The notes under the pieces are model-generated. The model saw only the letters and a list, made by a program, of their open reading frames with translations. It searched no databases and had not been told where the DNA came from. A stretch of 50,202 nt of DNA from Rhodospirillales bacterium (GTDB lineage Bacteria > Pseudomonadota > Alphaproteobacteria > Rhodospirillales_A > JACZKS01), in contig JABGRG010000016.1 of NCBI GenBank assembly GCA_018648445.1, forward strand, positions 1 to 50,202. The letters are read 5' to 3'. Positions within the stretch are counted from its first letter, which is position 1. Every line of letters begins with the position of its first letter. The translations under genes and the position numbers were made by a program. Below are positions 41,955-50,202 of the stretch, in pieces.

Positions 41955-42818
41955 ATGTCTGGAAAATACCGGCAACGGAATTGGAAAATGATTGCAGTAT
42001 TTTTCCGGTCCAGATTTAACTTATTATTATTTAGTTTTAGCCTGTCGGCAATCCTGTACTTGTGTTTTGTTTCTGCGCTCCAGGCTGATCCCAAACCTGT
42101 TGTGATTGCTGCTGATCCCTGGTGCCCCTTTATCTGTGACACAGGCGGGCCGCAACAGGGTCTGATGGTGGATATCGCCAAAGAAGCTCTCGCCTTGTCG
42201 GGTTATGAGCTGAGCTATCAGAATATCAATTGGGCTCGGGCCAAGCGAATGGTCCGAGCGGGCATCGTTGACGGGATTGTGGGGACGGCAAAGTCAACGC
42301 CTGAGAGGACACCCTACCACTTCCCCGAAACCGCTCTAGGGGTGGTGGAGACATGCTTTTTCCGTCGGGCATCCGATGACTGGGAGTACAAGTCACCCCG
42401 GTCGCTGGCCTCGCAGACCATGGGTTGGATTAATGACTATGTATACGGAAGTAATCCCGGGCTCAATGATTGGGTGATCGCGCACAAGGAAACACCTCAA
42501 GTGTTGACGGTTACCGGCACCGATACCCACGCGAGACTTTTTAAATTGTTGCTGGCGCGACGTATAAGCACCTTTGCCGAAGTTCGATCCGTCATTAACT
42601 ACGAGCTAAGAAATCTGGGGCTGCAGGAAAAGATCGAAATGGCCGGCTGCATCAAGCCGATAGAAAAAGTCTACGTCGCGTTTTCCAAAAAAATCGCGCA
42701 TGGCGAATTGTTGGCCAAAGCGCTGGACGAGGGGGTCGATAAACTCCGGCACAATGGCCGCCTTGGAGCTATCCTTGAGACCTATGGATTGAACGAGGAA
42801 ACGTGGGTGCCGCGTTAG
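41955..42818 (+). CDS. Orphan periplasmic substrate-binding protein (SBP_bac_3-like)
   Basis: An exported binding protein of about 287 residues, with a long basic N terminus followed by a signal segment (FNLLLFSFSLSAILYLCFVSALQA-DP). The mature part follows the amino-acid-type family 3 pattern: GLMVDIAKEALALSGYELSYQNINWARAKRMVRAGIVDGIVG near the start, and YVAFSKKIAHGELLAKALDEG at the end. No permease or ATPase is adjacent. Its base composition is clearly more AT-rich than that of the neighbours, which hints at acquisition. An ATG at 41988 is an alternative start. Ligand unknown. Confidence 0.8.
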   Translation: MSGKYRQRNWKMIAVFFRSRFNLLLFSFSLSAILYLCFVSALQADPKPVVIAADPWCPFICDTGGPQQGLMVDIAKEALALSGYELSYQNINWARAKRMVRAGIVDGIVGTAKSTPERTPYHFPETALGVVETCFFRRASDDWEYKSPRSLASQTMGWINDYVYGSNPGLNDWVIAHKETPQVLTVTGTDTHARLFKLLLARRISTFAEVRSVINYELRNLGLQEKIEMAGCIKPIEKVYVAFSKKIAHGELLAKALDEGVDKLRHNGRLGAILETYGLNEETWVPR

Positions 42819-42981
42819 TATTGCGTTCAAGCGCCAGGTGGGGATTGCCCGCCTTGGTTGCTAATTGTGACATCTCATAAGATTGAACAATCTCGGAAAA
42901 TTTGGTAGAAATATACTATTGGCGCGAGCGATTCGGGAGTCGGGTTCAACCATATCCCGCCATGCCGGGTAGAGAAACGCT

Positions 42982-43797
42982 TTGACATCAAACTGTTCAG
43001 CGCTATTGGTATCTGCTCCGAGCCCGCGAGTTTTGGCGGCGTGGCTTTGCATTTTGGGTTTAGCCGCTTCCACAGTTGCGCCAGCTGCCGCCCAATCACG
43101 CTTCGAATTGATCACGGCCCCCATTCCTCCGCTGGCGATGGACGATGCGTCGCAACCTGGCTTTCTCGTGGACCTGATACTTGACCTCAGCGAACACGTT
43201 CACAAAGTCAGGCCGGATTTTCAGCTTGATCCCACGGTCGCGGTGCTACCTTGGAAGCGGGCCATCCGCACGGCGGAAGTCAGGCCGTTCAAACTGTTTG
43301 CCCCGGCGGCCCGAACGCCCGAGCGCGAGCAGAAATTCGTTTGGATATCCCCTTTACTGAAAATCGATTTCGCCTTCGCGACCATCGGAAAACCGATCAA
43401 TTCTTTCGAAGAGGCTATGGCCCTTGATACGGTCGCCGTCTATGGCGGCTCCGCCCATGAGGACACGCTGATCAAGAAAGGTTTTTCCAATTTGGTCCCG
43501 GCGTCGGCAGCCACCAATGCCCGAAAATTGGCCGCAGGACGGGTGGATGCGTGGTATTCAACCATTCCCGAGGCACTGTGGCAGTGGAAAATCCTCGACC
43601 TGGACCCCACCGTCGTTACGGGGAAACCGATTTTTTCGCGCTTGCCCTGGCTCGTCGGAACCAAGGACTTTCCGCGCGATCTCGTCCCCGTGTTTCGCCA
43701 GCAGATGAAACATATTGTGGCCGACGGCACTTACGAACGCTTGTACATCGCGTATTTTGGAAGGCCACCGCCGCCTGTCTCTTTCCCCGCAGATTGA
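42982..43797 (+). CDS. Orphan periplasmic substrate-binding protein (SBP_bac_3-like), second copy
   Basis: A 271-residue exported protein with a signal peptide ending APAAA-QS. It has the family 3 layout (PGFLVDLILDLSEHVHK, RAIRTAEVRPFKLFAP, KINSFEEAMALDTVAVYGGSA-like regions and a C-terminal IVADGTYERLYIAYFG). It is a distant relative of the gene just before it, more GC-rich and typical of the genome. The start is TTG at 42982. Like its neighbour it has no ABC partners; such orphan binding proteins can work with a distant permease or as sensory inputs. Confidence 0.8.
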   Translation: MTSNCSALLVSAPSPRVLAAWLCILGLAASTVAPAAAQSRFELITAPIPPLAMDDASQPGFLVDLILDLSEHVHKVRPDFQLDPTVAVLPWKRAIRTAEVRPFKLFAPAARTPEREQKFVWISPLLKIDFAFATIGKPINSFEEAMALDTVAVYGGSAHEDTLIKKGFSNLVPASAATNARKLAAGRVDAWYSTIPEALWQWKILDLDPTVVTGKPIFSRLPWLVGTKDFPRDLVPVFRQQMKHIVADGTYERLYIAYFGRPPPPVSFPAD

Positions 43798-43849
43798 CGT
43801 GCCGAAAATCATCCTGTCTGCGTGGTGCGGGTGTCTACCGTCACCAGTC

Positions 43850-45433
43850 TCAAACCTTCCCCAATATGTGATCGGCCGCCTTCTCGGCGATCATGATCGT
43901 CGGGGCTGCCGTGTTGGAGCTGTTGACCCTTGGCATGATTGACGAATCGCAGACGCGGACATTTGCCAAGCCGTGGACCTTTAGGTCGGTACCGACCACG
44001 GCCATGTCATCCACGCCCATTTTGCATGCGCCCACGGGGTGGTAATCGGTTTTGGCGAACTTGTAGGCGTAGGCGGCGATTTCGTCGTCGGTCTGGACGT
44101 CGGGGCCGGGCAGGACCTCGCCCTTGATGAAGGGCTCGAACGCCTCCTGCCGCATGATTTCTCGCACCCAACGGAAGGCCTTGATGGATATTTCCCGATC
44201 ATACGCGTCACCCCAGTAGTTGGGGTCGATGAGCGGAGCCTCGGCAGGGTTGTTGCTTGCCAATTTCACCGACCCCCGGCTGCGTGGGCGCAGGAAGGCG
44301 GAATTTGACGTGACACCATTGCGGATTTTCTCGACGCCCACTTCCAGCCCCGATCCGGGCAGAAAATGGAACTGGATATCGGGTGAACGCGCGTCCGGAT
44401 CGCCATACCAGAACCCGCCGCCGTCGCACAGGTTGGACGCGATGGGGCCCGATTTGAACATCAGGTATTGCAGCCCGGCCCAAACTTGCATGGGCAAGGA
44501 TTTGTAGACGTCGAAGCTGAAATCGCCCGAGCATTCGTTGATGGCGAAAATGTCCATGTGGTCGTGGAAATTCTGCCCCACACCTTGCAGATCATGGACC
44601 GTCTCGATGTCCACTTCCTTTAGATCCTGGGCGCGGCCGACACCCGACAGCATCAACAGCTTGGGCGACCCAATGGCGCCCGCCGTGACAATGACCTCGC
44701 GCTCGCATGTGGCGCTTTGTGCAGTGCTCGACCCCCTTTCGATCCATTCGACGCCGACCGCGCGCTTGCCTTCGAACAGGATGCGGCTGGCCTGCGCGCG
44801 CGATTTGACCGTCAGGTTCTTGCGTCCCTTGGCCGGGTACAAATAGGCCGATGCGCCGCTGGTGCGCTTGCCGTCGCGGTTGGTGACCTGATAGATGCCG
44901 ATGCCTTCCTGCTTGGCGCCGTTGAAATCGTGATTGTAGGGAATGCCCGCCTGCTGGCCGGCGCGCACATAAGCCAGCGTCAGCGGATGGGGAACCGGGT
45001 CGGAAACCTTGAACGGGCCGCCCTGACCATGAAATTCGTCGGAAAAGCGCGGGTTGTCTTCGAGCTTTCGATAGTAGGGCAGGATGTCCGCAAACGCCCA
45101 GCCTTCGCAGCCGCATTCTTCAGCCCATTCATCGAAGTCTTTGGGATGCCCCCGGGTATAGACCTGCGCGTTGATGGACGTCCCGCCGCCCATGACCTTG
45201 CCTTGCGGATACCACACACGCTTGCCGTCCAGCCCCTTTTGCGGAACCGTCTCGTACCCCCATGTGCCGCGCGCGCCAGTCAGCTTGGCAAAACCGCCGG
45301 GCATCCTGAAATAGGGATGGCTATCGGGGTCGCCGGCTTCCAGCAACAGGACCCTGACATTCGCGTCTTCGCTAAGACGATTGGCCAGACAACATCCGGC
45401 CGGTCCGCCACCTGCAATTATGTAATCGTACAT
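43850..45433 (-). CDS. GMC-family FAD oxidoreductase, choline dehydrogenase-like
   Basis: A 527-residue flavoenzyme that oxidises an alcohol or polyol. The FAD site is YDYIIAGGGPAGCCLANRLSED at the N terminus, with GKVMGGGTSINAQVYTRGHPKDFDEW (GMC signature 1) and GAIGSPKLLMLSGVG (signature 2). The catalytic pair is H in TDYHPVGACKMG (about 467) and N in SSNTAAPTIMIAEKAAD (about 510). It is most like BetA-type dehydrogenases. It is the last gene of the ABC-GMC operon, nine bases after the upstream GMC gene. Confidence 0.95.
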   Translation of the reverse strand: MYDYIIAGGGPAGCCLANRLSEDANVRVLLLEAGDPDSHPYFRMPGGFAKLTGARGTWGYETVPQKGLDGKRVWYPQGKVMGGGTSINAQVYTRGHPKDFDEWAEECGCEGWAFADILPYYRKLEDNPRFSDEFHGQGGPFKVSDPVPHPLTLAYVRAGQQAGIPYNHDFNGAKQEGIGIYQVTNRDGKRTSGASAYLYPAKGRKNLTVKSRAQASRILFEGKRAVGVEWIERGSSTAQSATCEREVIVTAGAIGSPKLLMLSGVGRAQDLKEVDIETVHDLQGVGQNFHDHMDIFAINECSGDFSFDVYKSLPMQVWAGLQYLMFKSGPIASNLCDGGGFWYGDPDARSPDIQFHFLPGSGLEVGVEKIRNGVTSNSAFLRPRSRGSVKLASNNPAEAPLIDPNYWGDAYDREISIKAFRWVREIMRQEAFEPFIKGEVLPGPDVQTDDEIAAYAYKFAKTDYHPVGACKMGVDDMAVVGTDLKVHGLANVRVCDSSIMPRVNSSNTAAPTIMIAEKAADHILGKV

Positions 45434-45442
45434 GGAAGTATC

Positions 45443-46963
45443 CTAGCTTGCTTGAAGTTCCATTTCCCTGATGCGCGCGCCCACCCTTAGGGCCTGGGCC
45501 GCCACCGTTAATGCCGGATTGACCGCCGCCGAGGACGGGAAGAACCCGGCATCGACCACGTAAAGGTTTTCGTGATCATAGGCCTTGCAAAACGGGTCCA
45601 GCGGCGCTTGCGCCGGATCGTCGCCGAAGCGCACGGTGCCGCACTGGTGTGACGGCGTTTCCTTGGAAAATGTCTGACTGACGACGATGGGAAAACCGGC
45701 CTTGCGCAAAAACCGCTTGGTACGCGCGACAAGGCGCGCATGCGCCACCGTATTGGTGCGCCGCCACGACAGGCAAATGCCGCCATCAACGCGCACCGTG
45801 ACCCGGCTTTCGGGATCGGGCAAATCCTCGCTCATGGCATACCAATCAACGCTGTGCCCGGCCAGCCATTCCCGGCCCCATTTGGGCATCCAGCCCAACG
45901 TACCGCGCAACATCGGTTCCTTGATTTTGCCAAGCAGCTGAATGTTGCCCAGCGGATAGCGGTAGTTCTCGCCGTCGCCGAAGTAAAAATCGTTGAGGCT
46001 GAGGCTTTTCTGAAACTGCGTCTTGAACTTGTGGCACGGTTTCAGCGCCATCACCGCGCTGCAATTGTGGTTCATGTAAAAGCGGCCGACCATTCCGGAT
46101 GAATTGGCCAGCCCGTCAGGGTTCGTCTCGTTGGCCGAACGCAGCAACAGGGCGGCGCTGTTGATGGCGCCAGCCGACAAAACGAACAGATCGGCCTCGA
46201 TGCGTTCGCTGCCTCCGTCGTGCGCCACTTCGGCGGCGACGATCTTTTTTCCGGTGTCGTCGGTGATCAGGCGTTCGACCCGCGCGCCGGTACGCAAACT
46301 GACGTTGCCGGGCGCCAGAGCTGGATCAAGCAGGCAAACTTCGGCATCGCCCTTGCCGTCCACCTTGCACGGGAAGCCGTCACAGGTATCGCAGGCGACG
46401 CATTTGCCGCCGTCGTGGTATTGAACCGATGTCGGCAGCGGAAACGGTTTCAGCCCTTGTTCGCGCAGCCTGTCGAAAACGAAAGCGATTTCCGGATCAT
46501 GCGGAACGGGACCGAAGGGAAAGCCACCCGAACGCGGCGGTTCGGTGGGATCATGCCCGGCCTCGCCATGGACGCCGAACAGACGCTCGGCCTCGGCATA
46601 CCAGGGTTCCAGGGTATCGTAGGAAATTGGCCAGGCTGGCGACGTGCCGCCTTCGTGTTCCAGCAGGCCGAAATCCTCGGCCCGGAAACGAAACATCGTA
46701 GTGCCGAACACCTTGGTGTTGCCGCCCACGAAATAGAATTGCCCGGGCTGGAACGCCTTACCCTGCGCGTCGAACCAATCCTCATCGGCCTTGTAACAGG
46801 CCTTGGCGTAAACCTCTTCCGCGTCCCAGTTGCGGTCCTCGCGAACCAACCGTTCGCCGCGCTCCAGCACCAAAATTGACTTGCCCGTCGGAGCCAGACT
46901 GTGGGCAATCGCCGAGCCACCCACGCCGGAACCAATGATTACGACGTCGAAGCGCTCAGGCAT
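45443..46963 (-). CDS. GMC-family FAD oxidoreductase with internal Cys cluster
   Basis: A 506-residue flavoenzyme of a different GMC branch (FADH/gluconate- or glucoside-dehydrogenase-like). The N terminus FDVVIIGSGVGGSAIAHSL is a dinucleotide motif, and VGGNTKVFG a later GMC segment. A Cys-rich patch GKCVACDTCDGFPC lies near residue 185 to 200, and the C-terminal active-site region reads SHQCGTVRFG and VDAGFFPSSAAVNPALTVAAQALR. The Cys cluster is spaced C-x2-C-x2-C-x4-C and might bind a metal or Fe-S centre, though I cannot tell. It is three bases downstream of the ATPase gene. Confidence 0.92.
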   Translation of the reverse strand: MPERFDVVIIGSGVGGSAIAHSLAPTGKSILVLERGERLVREDRNWDAEEVYAKACYKADEDWFDAQGKAFQPGQFYFVGGNTKVFGTTMFRFRAEDFGLLEHEGGTSPAWPISYDTLEPWYAEAERLFGVHGEAGHDPTEPPRSGGFPFGPVPHDPEIAFVFDRLREQGLKPFPLPTSVQYHDGGKCVACDTCDGFPCKVDGKGDAEVCLLDPALAPGNVSLRTGARVERLITDDTGKKIVAAEVAHDGGSERIEADLFVLSAGAINSAALLLRSANETNPDGLANSSGMVGRFYMNHNCSAVMALKPCHKFKTQFQKSLSLNDFYFGDGENYRYPLGNIQLLGKIKEPMLRGTLGWMPKWGREWLAGHSVDWYAMSEDLPDPESRVTVRVDGGICLSWRRTNTVAHARLVARTKRFLRKAGFPIVVSQTFSKETPSHQCGTVRFGDDPAQAPLDPFCKAYDHENLYVVDAGFFPSSAAVNPALTVAAQALRVGARIREMELQAS

Positions 46964-46966
46964 GGT

Positions 46967-48076
46967 TTAAATCCGTTCTTCGGTCTCGGTATCGAAGAAG
47001 ACGGCTTTCGACATGTTGATCGCGAACTTGGTCATTTCGCCCATATGCACGTTGGCGCTTGAGCGCATGCGCGAAACCACCTCAATACCGCCCAGCAACA
47101 GAACCGCCAGCATGTCGGGGCCGGTCGGCTCGGTAACTTCGACGGAACACTCCACTTCCTGGATATCGCCGCCGCTGTCGCTGCTTTCGAGGTCGGTAAT
47201 GGCCTCGGGCCGCAGGCCGAGAAGAACGTCCGAACCGACATGTGCAGATAAGCCCTTTCCCGTACCATTCAGTTTCAGGCGCAGGGTACGCTCGTCGGCC
47301 GTCGCGATCTCAACACTCAGGCCGTCGCCGTCCTTTGCGATTTTGGCCGGAATAAGGTTCATGGGCGGCGAGCCCATAAAACCGGCGACGAACACGTTGG
47401 ACGGACGGTCGTAAATTTCCTGCGGCGTGGCGAACTGCTGCAAGATACCGTCCTTCATGACGGCAATGCGGGTCGCCAGCGTCATGGCTTCGATCTGATC
47501 GTGGGTCACGTAAACGATGGTGGTGCCCAGCCGCCGATGCAGCTTTTTGATCTCGGTGCGCATTTCGACACGCAACTTGGCGTCCAGGTTCGATAATGGT
47601 TCATCAAACAGGAATATCTTGGGATCGCGCACGAGGGCGCGGCCCATGGCCACACGCTGGCGTTGGCCGCCCGAAAGCTGACCCGGTTTGCGCTTGAGCA
47701 AGCCCTCGATCTGCAGCAGCTTGGCAACCTTCATCACCGCCTTGTCGCGTTCGGGCTTGGGAATTTTGCGCATCTCCATGCCAAACGCCATGTTCTTCTC
47801 GACCGTCATGTTGGGATAAAGCGCATAGGACTGGAACACCATGGCGATGTCGCGGTCCTTGGGATGAACGGCGTTGACGACCTTGCCGTCGATCATGACC
47901 TCGCCACCGGTAATCGAGTCGAGCCCGGCGATCATATTGAGCAGGGTCGATTTACCGCAGCCCGAGGGGCCGACCAGAACCAGGAATTCACCGTCCTCGG
48001 CGTCGATGTCGATGCCCTTGAGGACCTCCACATCGCCAAACTTCTTGATGACATTAAGAACTTGAAGGCTCGCCAT
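46967..48076 (-). CDS. Sugar ABC transporter ATP-binding protein (MalK/UgpC family)
   Basis: A 369-residue ATPase with a C-terminal regulatory/TOBE domain, typical of MalK/UgpC sugar importers. Motifs: Walker A GPSGCGKST (37-45), LSGGQRQR signature, Walker B FLFDEPLSNLDAKLR, H-loop YVTHDQIEAM. The C-terminal OB-like domain (about 240-369) has LGLRPEAI. AAGGGATAAG precedes the ATG. It is fourth in the operon, after binding protein and two permeases. Confidence 0.95.
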   Translation of the reverse strand: MASLQVLNVIKKFGDVEVLKGIDIDAEDGEFLVLVGPSGCGKSTLLNMIAGLDSITGGEVMIDGKVVNAVHPKDRDIAMVFQSYALYPNMTVEKNMAFGMEMRKIPKPERDKAVMKVAKLLQIEGLLKRKPGQLSGGQRQRVAMGRALVRDPKIFLFDEPLSNLDAKLRVEMRTEIKKLHRRLGTTIVYVTHDQIEAMTLATRIAVMKDGILQQFATPQEIYDRPSNVFVAGFMGSPPMNLIPAKIAKDGDGLSVEIATADERTLRLKLNGTGKGLSAHVGSDVLLGLRPEAITDLESSDSGGDIQEVECSVEVTEPTGPDMLAVLLLGGIEVVSRMRSSANVHMGEMTKFAINMSKAVFFDTETEERI

Positions 48077-48082
48077 CTTTTC

Positions 48083-48964
48083 TTATCCCTTCACGGCGCC
48101 GGCCATGAGGCCGCGCACGAAATAGCGTCCCGCCAGGACGTAAACCAGCAGCGTCGGCAATGCAGCGTAGATCGCCGTCGCCATATCGACGTTGTATTCC
48201 TTCACGCTGGTCGATGTATTGACCACGTTGTTCAGCGCCACCGTCATGGGTGCGGCATCACCGGACGCGAACGACGCTCCGAACAGGAAGTCGTTCCACA
48301 CGTTGGTGAACTGCCAGATGACCGTCACAACGATGATGGGCAGCGAATTGGGCAGCAGGATGCGCCAGAAGACCCGGAAGAAGCCCGCGCCATCCAGCTT
48401 CGCCGCCTTGATCAACTCGTCCGGGAACGCCTGATAATAGTTGCGGAAAAACAACGTTGTGAAACACAAGCCGTAGGTGACATGGACCAAAACCAGCCCC
48501 GGCGTCGTTTGCGCCAACCCCAGCTTGCCCAGGATCGTGGCCATGGGAACCAGCACGATCTGGAACGGAATGAAGCAGCCGAACAGGATCAAGCCGAAGA
48601 AGATATCGGCGCCCTTGAACTGCCACTTGGTCAGAACGTAGCCGTTGACCGCACCCATGAAGGTGGAAATCGCCACCGCCGGGATCGCCATCTTGAACGA
48701 ATTGAAGAAGTACTTATTGATACCGGTGCATTCGACGCCCACACAGGCGTAGGACCATGACTTCACCCAGGCGTCGAAACTCGGGTCGAGCGGCGGCATC
48801 ATCAGGTTGCCGCCGCGAATTTCGTCCAGCGATTTAAGCGACGTCACGACCATCACGTACAGGGGGGCCAAATAAACAAACGCAAAGACGACCAGCAGCG
48901 TATAGAGGACCACGCGCCAGAATTTCTGCGAGGGCGAAAGCTGTCCACCAACCTGAATGCTCAT
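48083..48964 (-). CDS. Sugar ABC transporter permease (MalG type)
   Basis: A 293-residue permease with six helices and the MalG-type EAA loop (DELIKAAKLDGAGFFRVFWRILLPNSLPIIVVTVIWQF). It forms the channel with the MalF-type subunit. Its start overlaps the stop of that gene by four bases. The C terminus ends GRYFVRGLMAGAVKG, as usual. Confidence 0.95.
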   Translation of the reverse strand: MSIQVGGQLSPSQKFWRVVLYTLLVVFAFVYLAPLYVMVVTSLKSLDEIRGGNLMMPPLDPSFDAWVKSWSYACVGVECTGINKYFFNSFKMAIPAVAISTFMGAVNGYVLTKWQFKGADIFFGLILFGCFIPFQIVLVPMATILGKLGLAQTTPGLVLVHVTYGLCFTTLFFRNYYQAFPDELIKAAKLDGAGFFRVFWRILLPNSLPIIVVTVIWQFTNVWNDFLFGASFASGDAAPMTVALNNVVNTSTSVKEYNVDMATAIYAALPTLLVYVLAGRYFVRGLMAGAVKG

Positions 48965-49884
48965 TGCCGGACCCCCTTCTGCGCCTTGAGTTCGGAATAG
49001 AGGTACGGAACCATGATCGCCGCGACCGTAATCAGCATCATCACCGCACTGGCCGAGCCAATGTCGATATGGTTGCGGGTAAAGGTTTGGCTATACATGA
49101 AGGTGGCGGGAAGCGCGGTTGAATATCCGGGACCGCCGCCGGTCAGCGCAATCACCAGATCGAAGCTTTTAATCGCCAAGTGCGAAAGCACAACAAAGGA
49201 TGAAAGAAAAATGGGGCGCATCAGCGGAAAGATCACTTTCCAGTAAATGATCGGCTGGCTTGCGCCGTCGATGGATGCGGCCTTGATAATTTCGTCGTCA
49301 ACCGCCCTGAGCCCGGCCAGGAACATGGCCATGACAAAGCCCGACGACTGCCACACACCGGCAATAACAACCGTGTAAATGGCCATGTCGGAATTGACGA
49401 TCCAATCGAACTTGAAACTGGCCCAGCCGAAATCGTGCATCAGGCGCTCAAGGCCAAGGCCGGGGTTGAGCAACCACTTCCACACCGTACCGGTGACGAT
49501 GAAGGAAAGCGCCATGGGGTATAAATAAATGGTGCGGATCACGCCTTCCTGGCGAATGCGCTGATCCAGCATAACCGCAAGAATGAGGCCCACAATCGTG
49601 GCGATCCCGATATACAGGATGCCGAAAATGGCCAAGTTTTCCAGCGCCTTGTCCCAAACCGGATTGGCCCACAACTTCACATGGGGTGAAATGCCTTCCC
49701 ATTTGGTAACCGGAAACATACGCGACTTGGTGAACGACAGATAGGTCGTCCAAATAATAAACCCGTAAACGAATACGGCGGTAATCGCCAAGGTCGGTGA
49801 CAGGACGATTTTGGGCAGATGAATCTGCAACCACCCCAATATGCCGCCTCGCGTCGCCGCCGGTCTGTCGATATGGCTACTCAT
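48961..49884 (-). CDS. Sugar ABC transporter permease (MalF/UgpA type)
   Basis: A 307-residue permease with six helices. The MalF-type EAA loop reads DDEIIKAASIDGASQPIIYWKVIFPLMRPIFLSSFVVLSHLAIKSFDLV, and the last loop has GGPGYSTALPATFMYSQTF. It follows the binding-protein gene, separated by a hairpin, and its stop overlaps the MalG-type start. Confidence 0.95.
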   Translation of the reverse strand: MSSHIDRPAATRGGILGWLQIHLPKIVLSPTLAITAVFVYGFIIWTTYLSFTKSRMFPVTKWEGISPHVKLWANPVWDKALENLAIFGILYIGIATIVGLILAVMLDQRIRQEGVIRTIYLYPMALSFIVTGTVWKWLLNPGLGLERLMHDFGWASFKFDWIVNSDMAIYTVVIAGVWQSSGFVMAMFLAGLRAVDDEIIKAASIDGASQPIIYWKVIFPLMRPIFLSSFVVLSHLAIKSFDLVIALTGGGPGYSTALPATFMYSQTFTRNHIDIGSASAVMMLITVAAIMVPYLYSELKAQKGVRQ

Positions 49885-49914
49885 GCGGATTTTCCGAAAC
49901 TCAAAAATCGGGAA

Positions 49915-49943
49915 CCGGGCCGAAGAAGCGCTCTCCGGCCCGG
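49915..49943 (-). promoter_or_regulatory. Intercistronic hairpin after the sugar binding-protein gene
   Basis: CCGGGCCG (49915-49922) pairs with CGGCCCGG (49936-49943), an 8-bp GC stem with a 13-base loop and no T-tract. It lies between the binding-protein stop and the MalF-type start. It is the third such element in the window. Confidence 0.6.
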
Positions 49944-49959
49944 AAAACCCTATATCATG

Positions 49960-50202
49960 CTACTGAGCGAGAGCAACGGCCTCGGCCAGCTTCTTAACGG
50001 CTTCTTCAGCGGACTGGTCGGAGCTGAAGTAGTTGGTCACGACGTCATAGATGGCGCCCTTGACCGCTTCAGGAACGGCATGGCCGTGTGCCATGGAGCC
50101 CATCATCTTGTCGGCATTGGCAGCTTCGGCAAGCTGCTTGATGGCTTTCTGACCGCAGGCGTCGAAGTCCTTGCCCGAAACGTCCATGCGTGCCGGGGCC
50201 GA
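49960..50202 (-). CDS. Sugar ABC transporter substrate-binding protein, C-terminal part
   Basis: Only the last 80 residues are inside the window; the frame stays open to the edge. The segment VPEAVKGAIYDVVTNYFSSDQSAEEAVKKLAEAVALAQ is the characteristic C terminus of extracellular solute-binding family 1 (carbohydrate) proteins. Together with the two permeases and ATPase it completes the importer. The gene begins beyond position 50202. Confidence 0.88.
   Translation of the reverse strand, partial: SAPARMDVSGKDFDACGQKAIKQLAEAANADKMMGSMAHGHAVPEAVKGAIYDVVTNYFSSDQSAEEAVKKLAEAVALAQ

Noticed and set aside
1..50202. CRISPR arrays, transposases, integrase/att sites, tRNA or rRNA genes
   Set aside because: I looked for regular spaced repeats, IS-type inverted ends and tRNA-like cloverleaf patterns and saw none that I can support.

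Overview
The window looks like chromosome of an alphaproteobacterium, most plausibly a free-living, probably marine or aquatic member of the Rhodospirillales. This rests on the moderately high G+C, the short phosphatidylserine decarboxylase next to pssA, a cytochrome c', tripartite tricarboxylate transporter (TTT) genes and many small catabolic operons each with its own regulator. No mobile element, CRISPR array, rRNA or tRNA was found. The taxonomic placement is inference from gene content, not from a marker tree.

Layout. (1) 1-1.4 kb: the end of a MlaC-like gene and a small membrane protein gene, both with signs of frame disruption, then rpmB (L28). (2) 1.4-7.8 kb: a GntR/FCD regulator, a NitT/TauT-type ABC importer with two different permeases, an SDR enzyme that lacks the catalytic Tyr and Lys, and a 3-hydroxyisobutyrate-dehydrogenase-like enzyme. 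TTGT-N2-ACAA-type sites occur in front of both the regulator and the transporter. (3) 7.8-14.2 kb: a caspase-fold lipoprotein candidate diverging from a cysteine-rich secreted protein, a peroxiredoxin, a 456-residue protein I do not recognise, a coiled-coil OmpA-type protein and a LOG-family protein. (4) 14.2-18.6 kb: two overlapping cytochrome c genes, then LysM protein, psd and pssA, with psd and pssA overlapping. (5) 18.6-26.6 kb: a small FliL-like exported protein, a winged-helix/PAS-PAS protein without an output domain, a PadR-controlled RND efflux operon and a Crp/Fnr regulator. (6) 26.7-35.4 kb: a sugar-acid catabolic block with an SDR, kduI, a LacI/GalR-type regulator, an IlvD/Edd-type dehydratase, an HpcH/HpaI aldolase and a complete TTT importer. 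It has a near-textbook TGTTACCGGTAACA operator. (7) 35.4-38 kb: an EamA exporter and glnS. (8) 38-50.2 kb: an IclR regulator, a DapA-family aldolase and a tungsten/molybdenum-type aldehyde ferredoxin oxidoreductase, two orphan periplasmic binding proteins, and a six-gene operon with a sugar ABC importer followed by two GMC flavoenzymes.

How the parts fit. The right-hand 24 kb reads as consecutive import-and-oxidise modules for sugar acids, polyols or related carbon sources. The TTT importer would feed a dehydratase that makes a 2-keto-3-deoxy acid, which the HpaI aldolase splits. The DapA-like lyase would release an aldehyde that the AOR could oxidise. The MalFGK-type importer would feed the GMC dehydrogenases. 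All three importers with a linked binding-protein gene carry a strong hairpin immediately after that gene and before the next transporter gene. This is the usual way to make more binding protein than permease. The most unusual observations are the operator sets, the SDR with a Ser/Arg in place of Tyr/Lys, the DUF2846-like plus caspase lipoprotein beside a 10-cysteine secreted protein, the PAS-PAS one-component protein, and the coupling of two GMC enzymes to one sugar importer.
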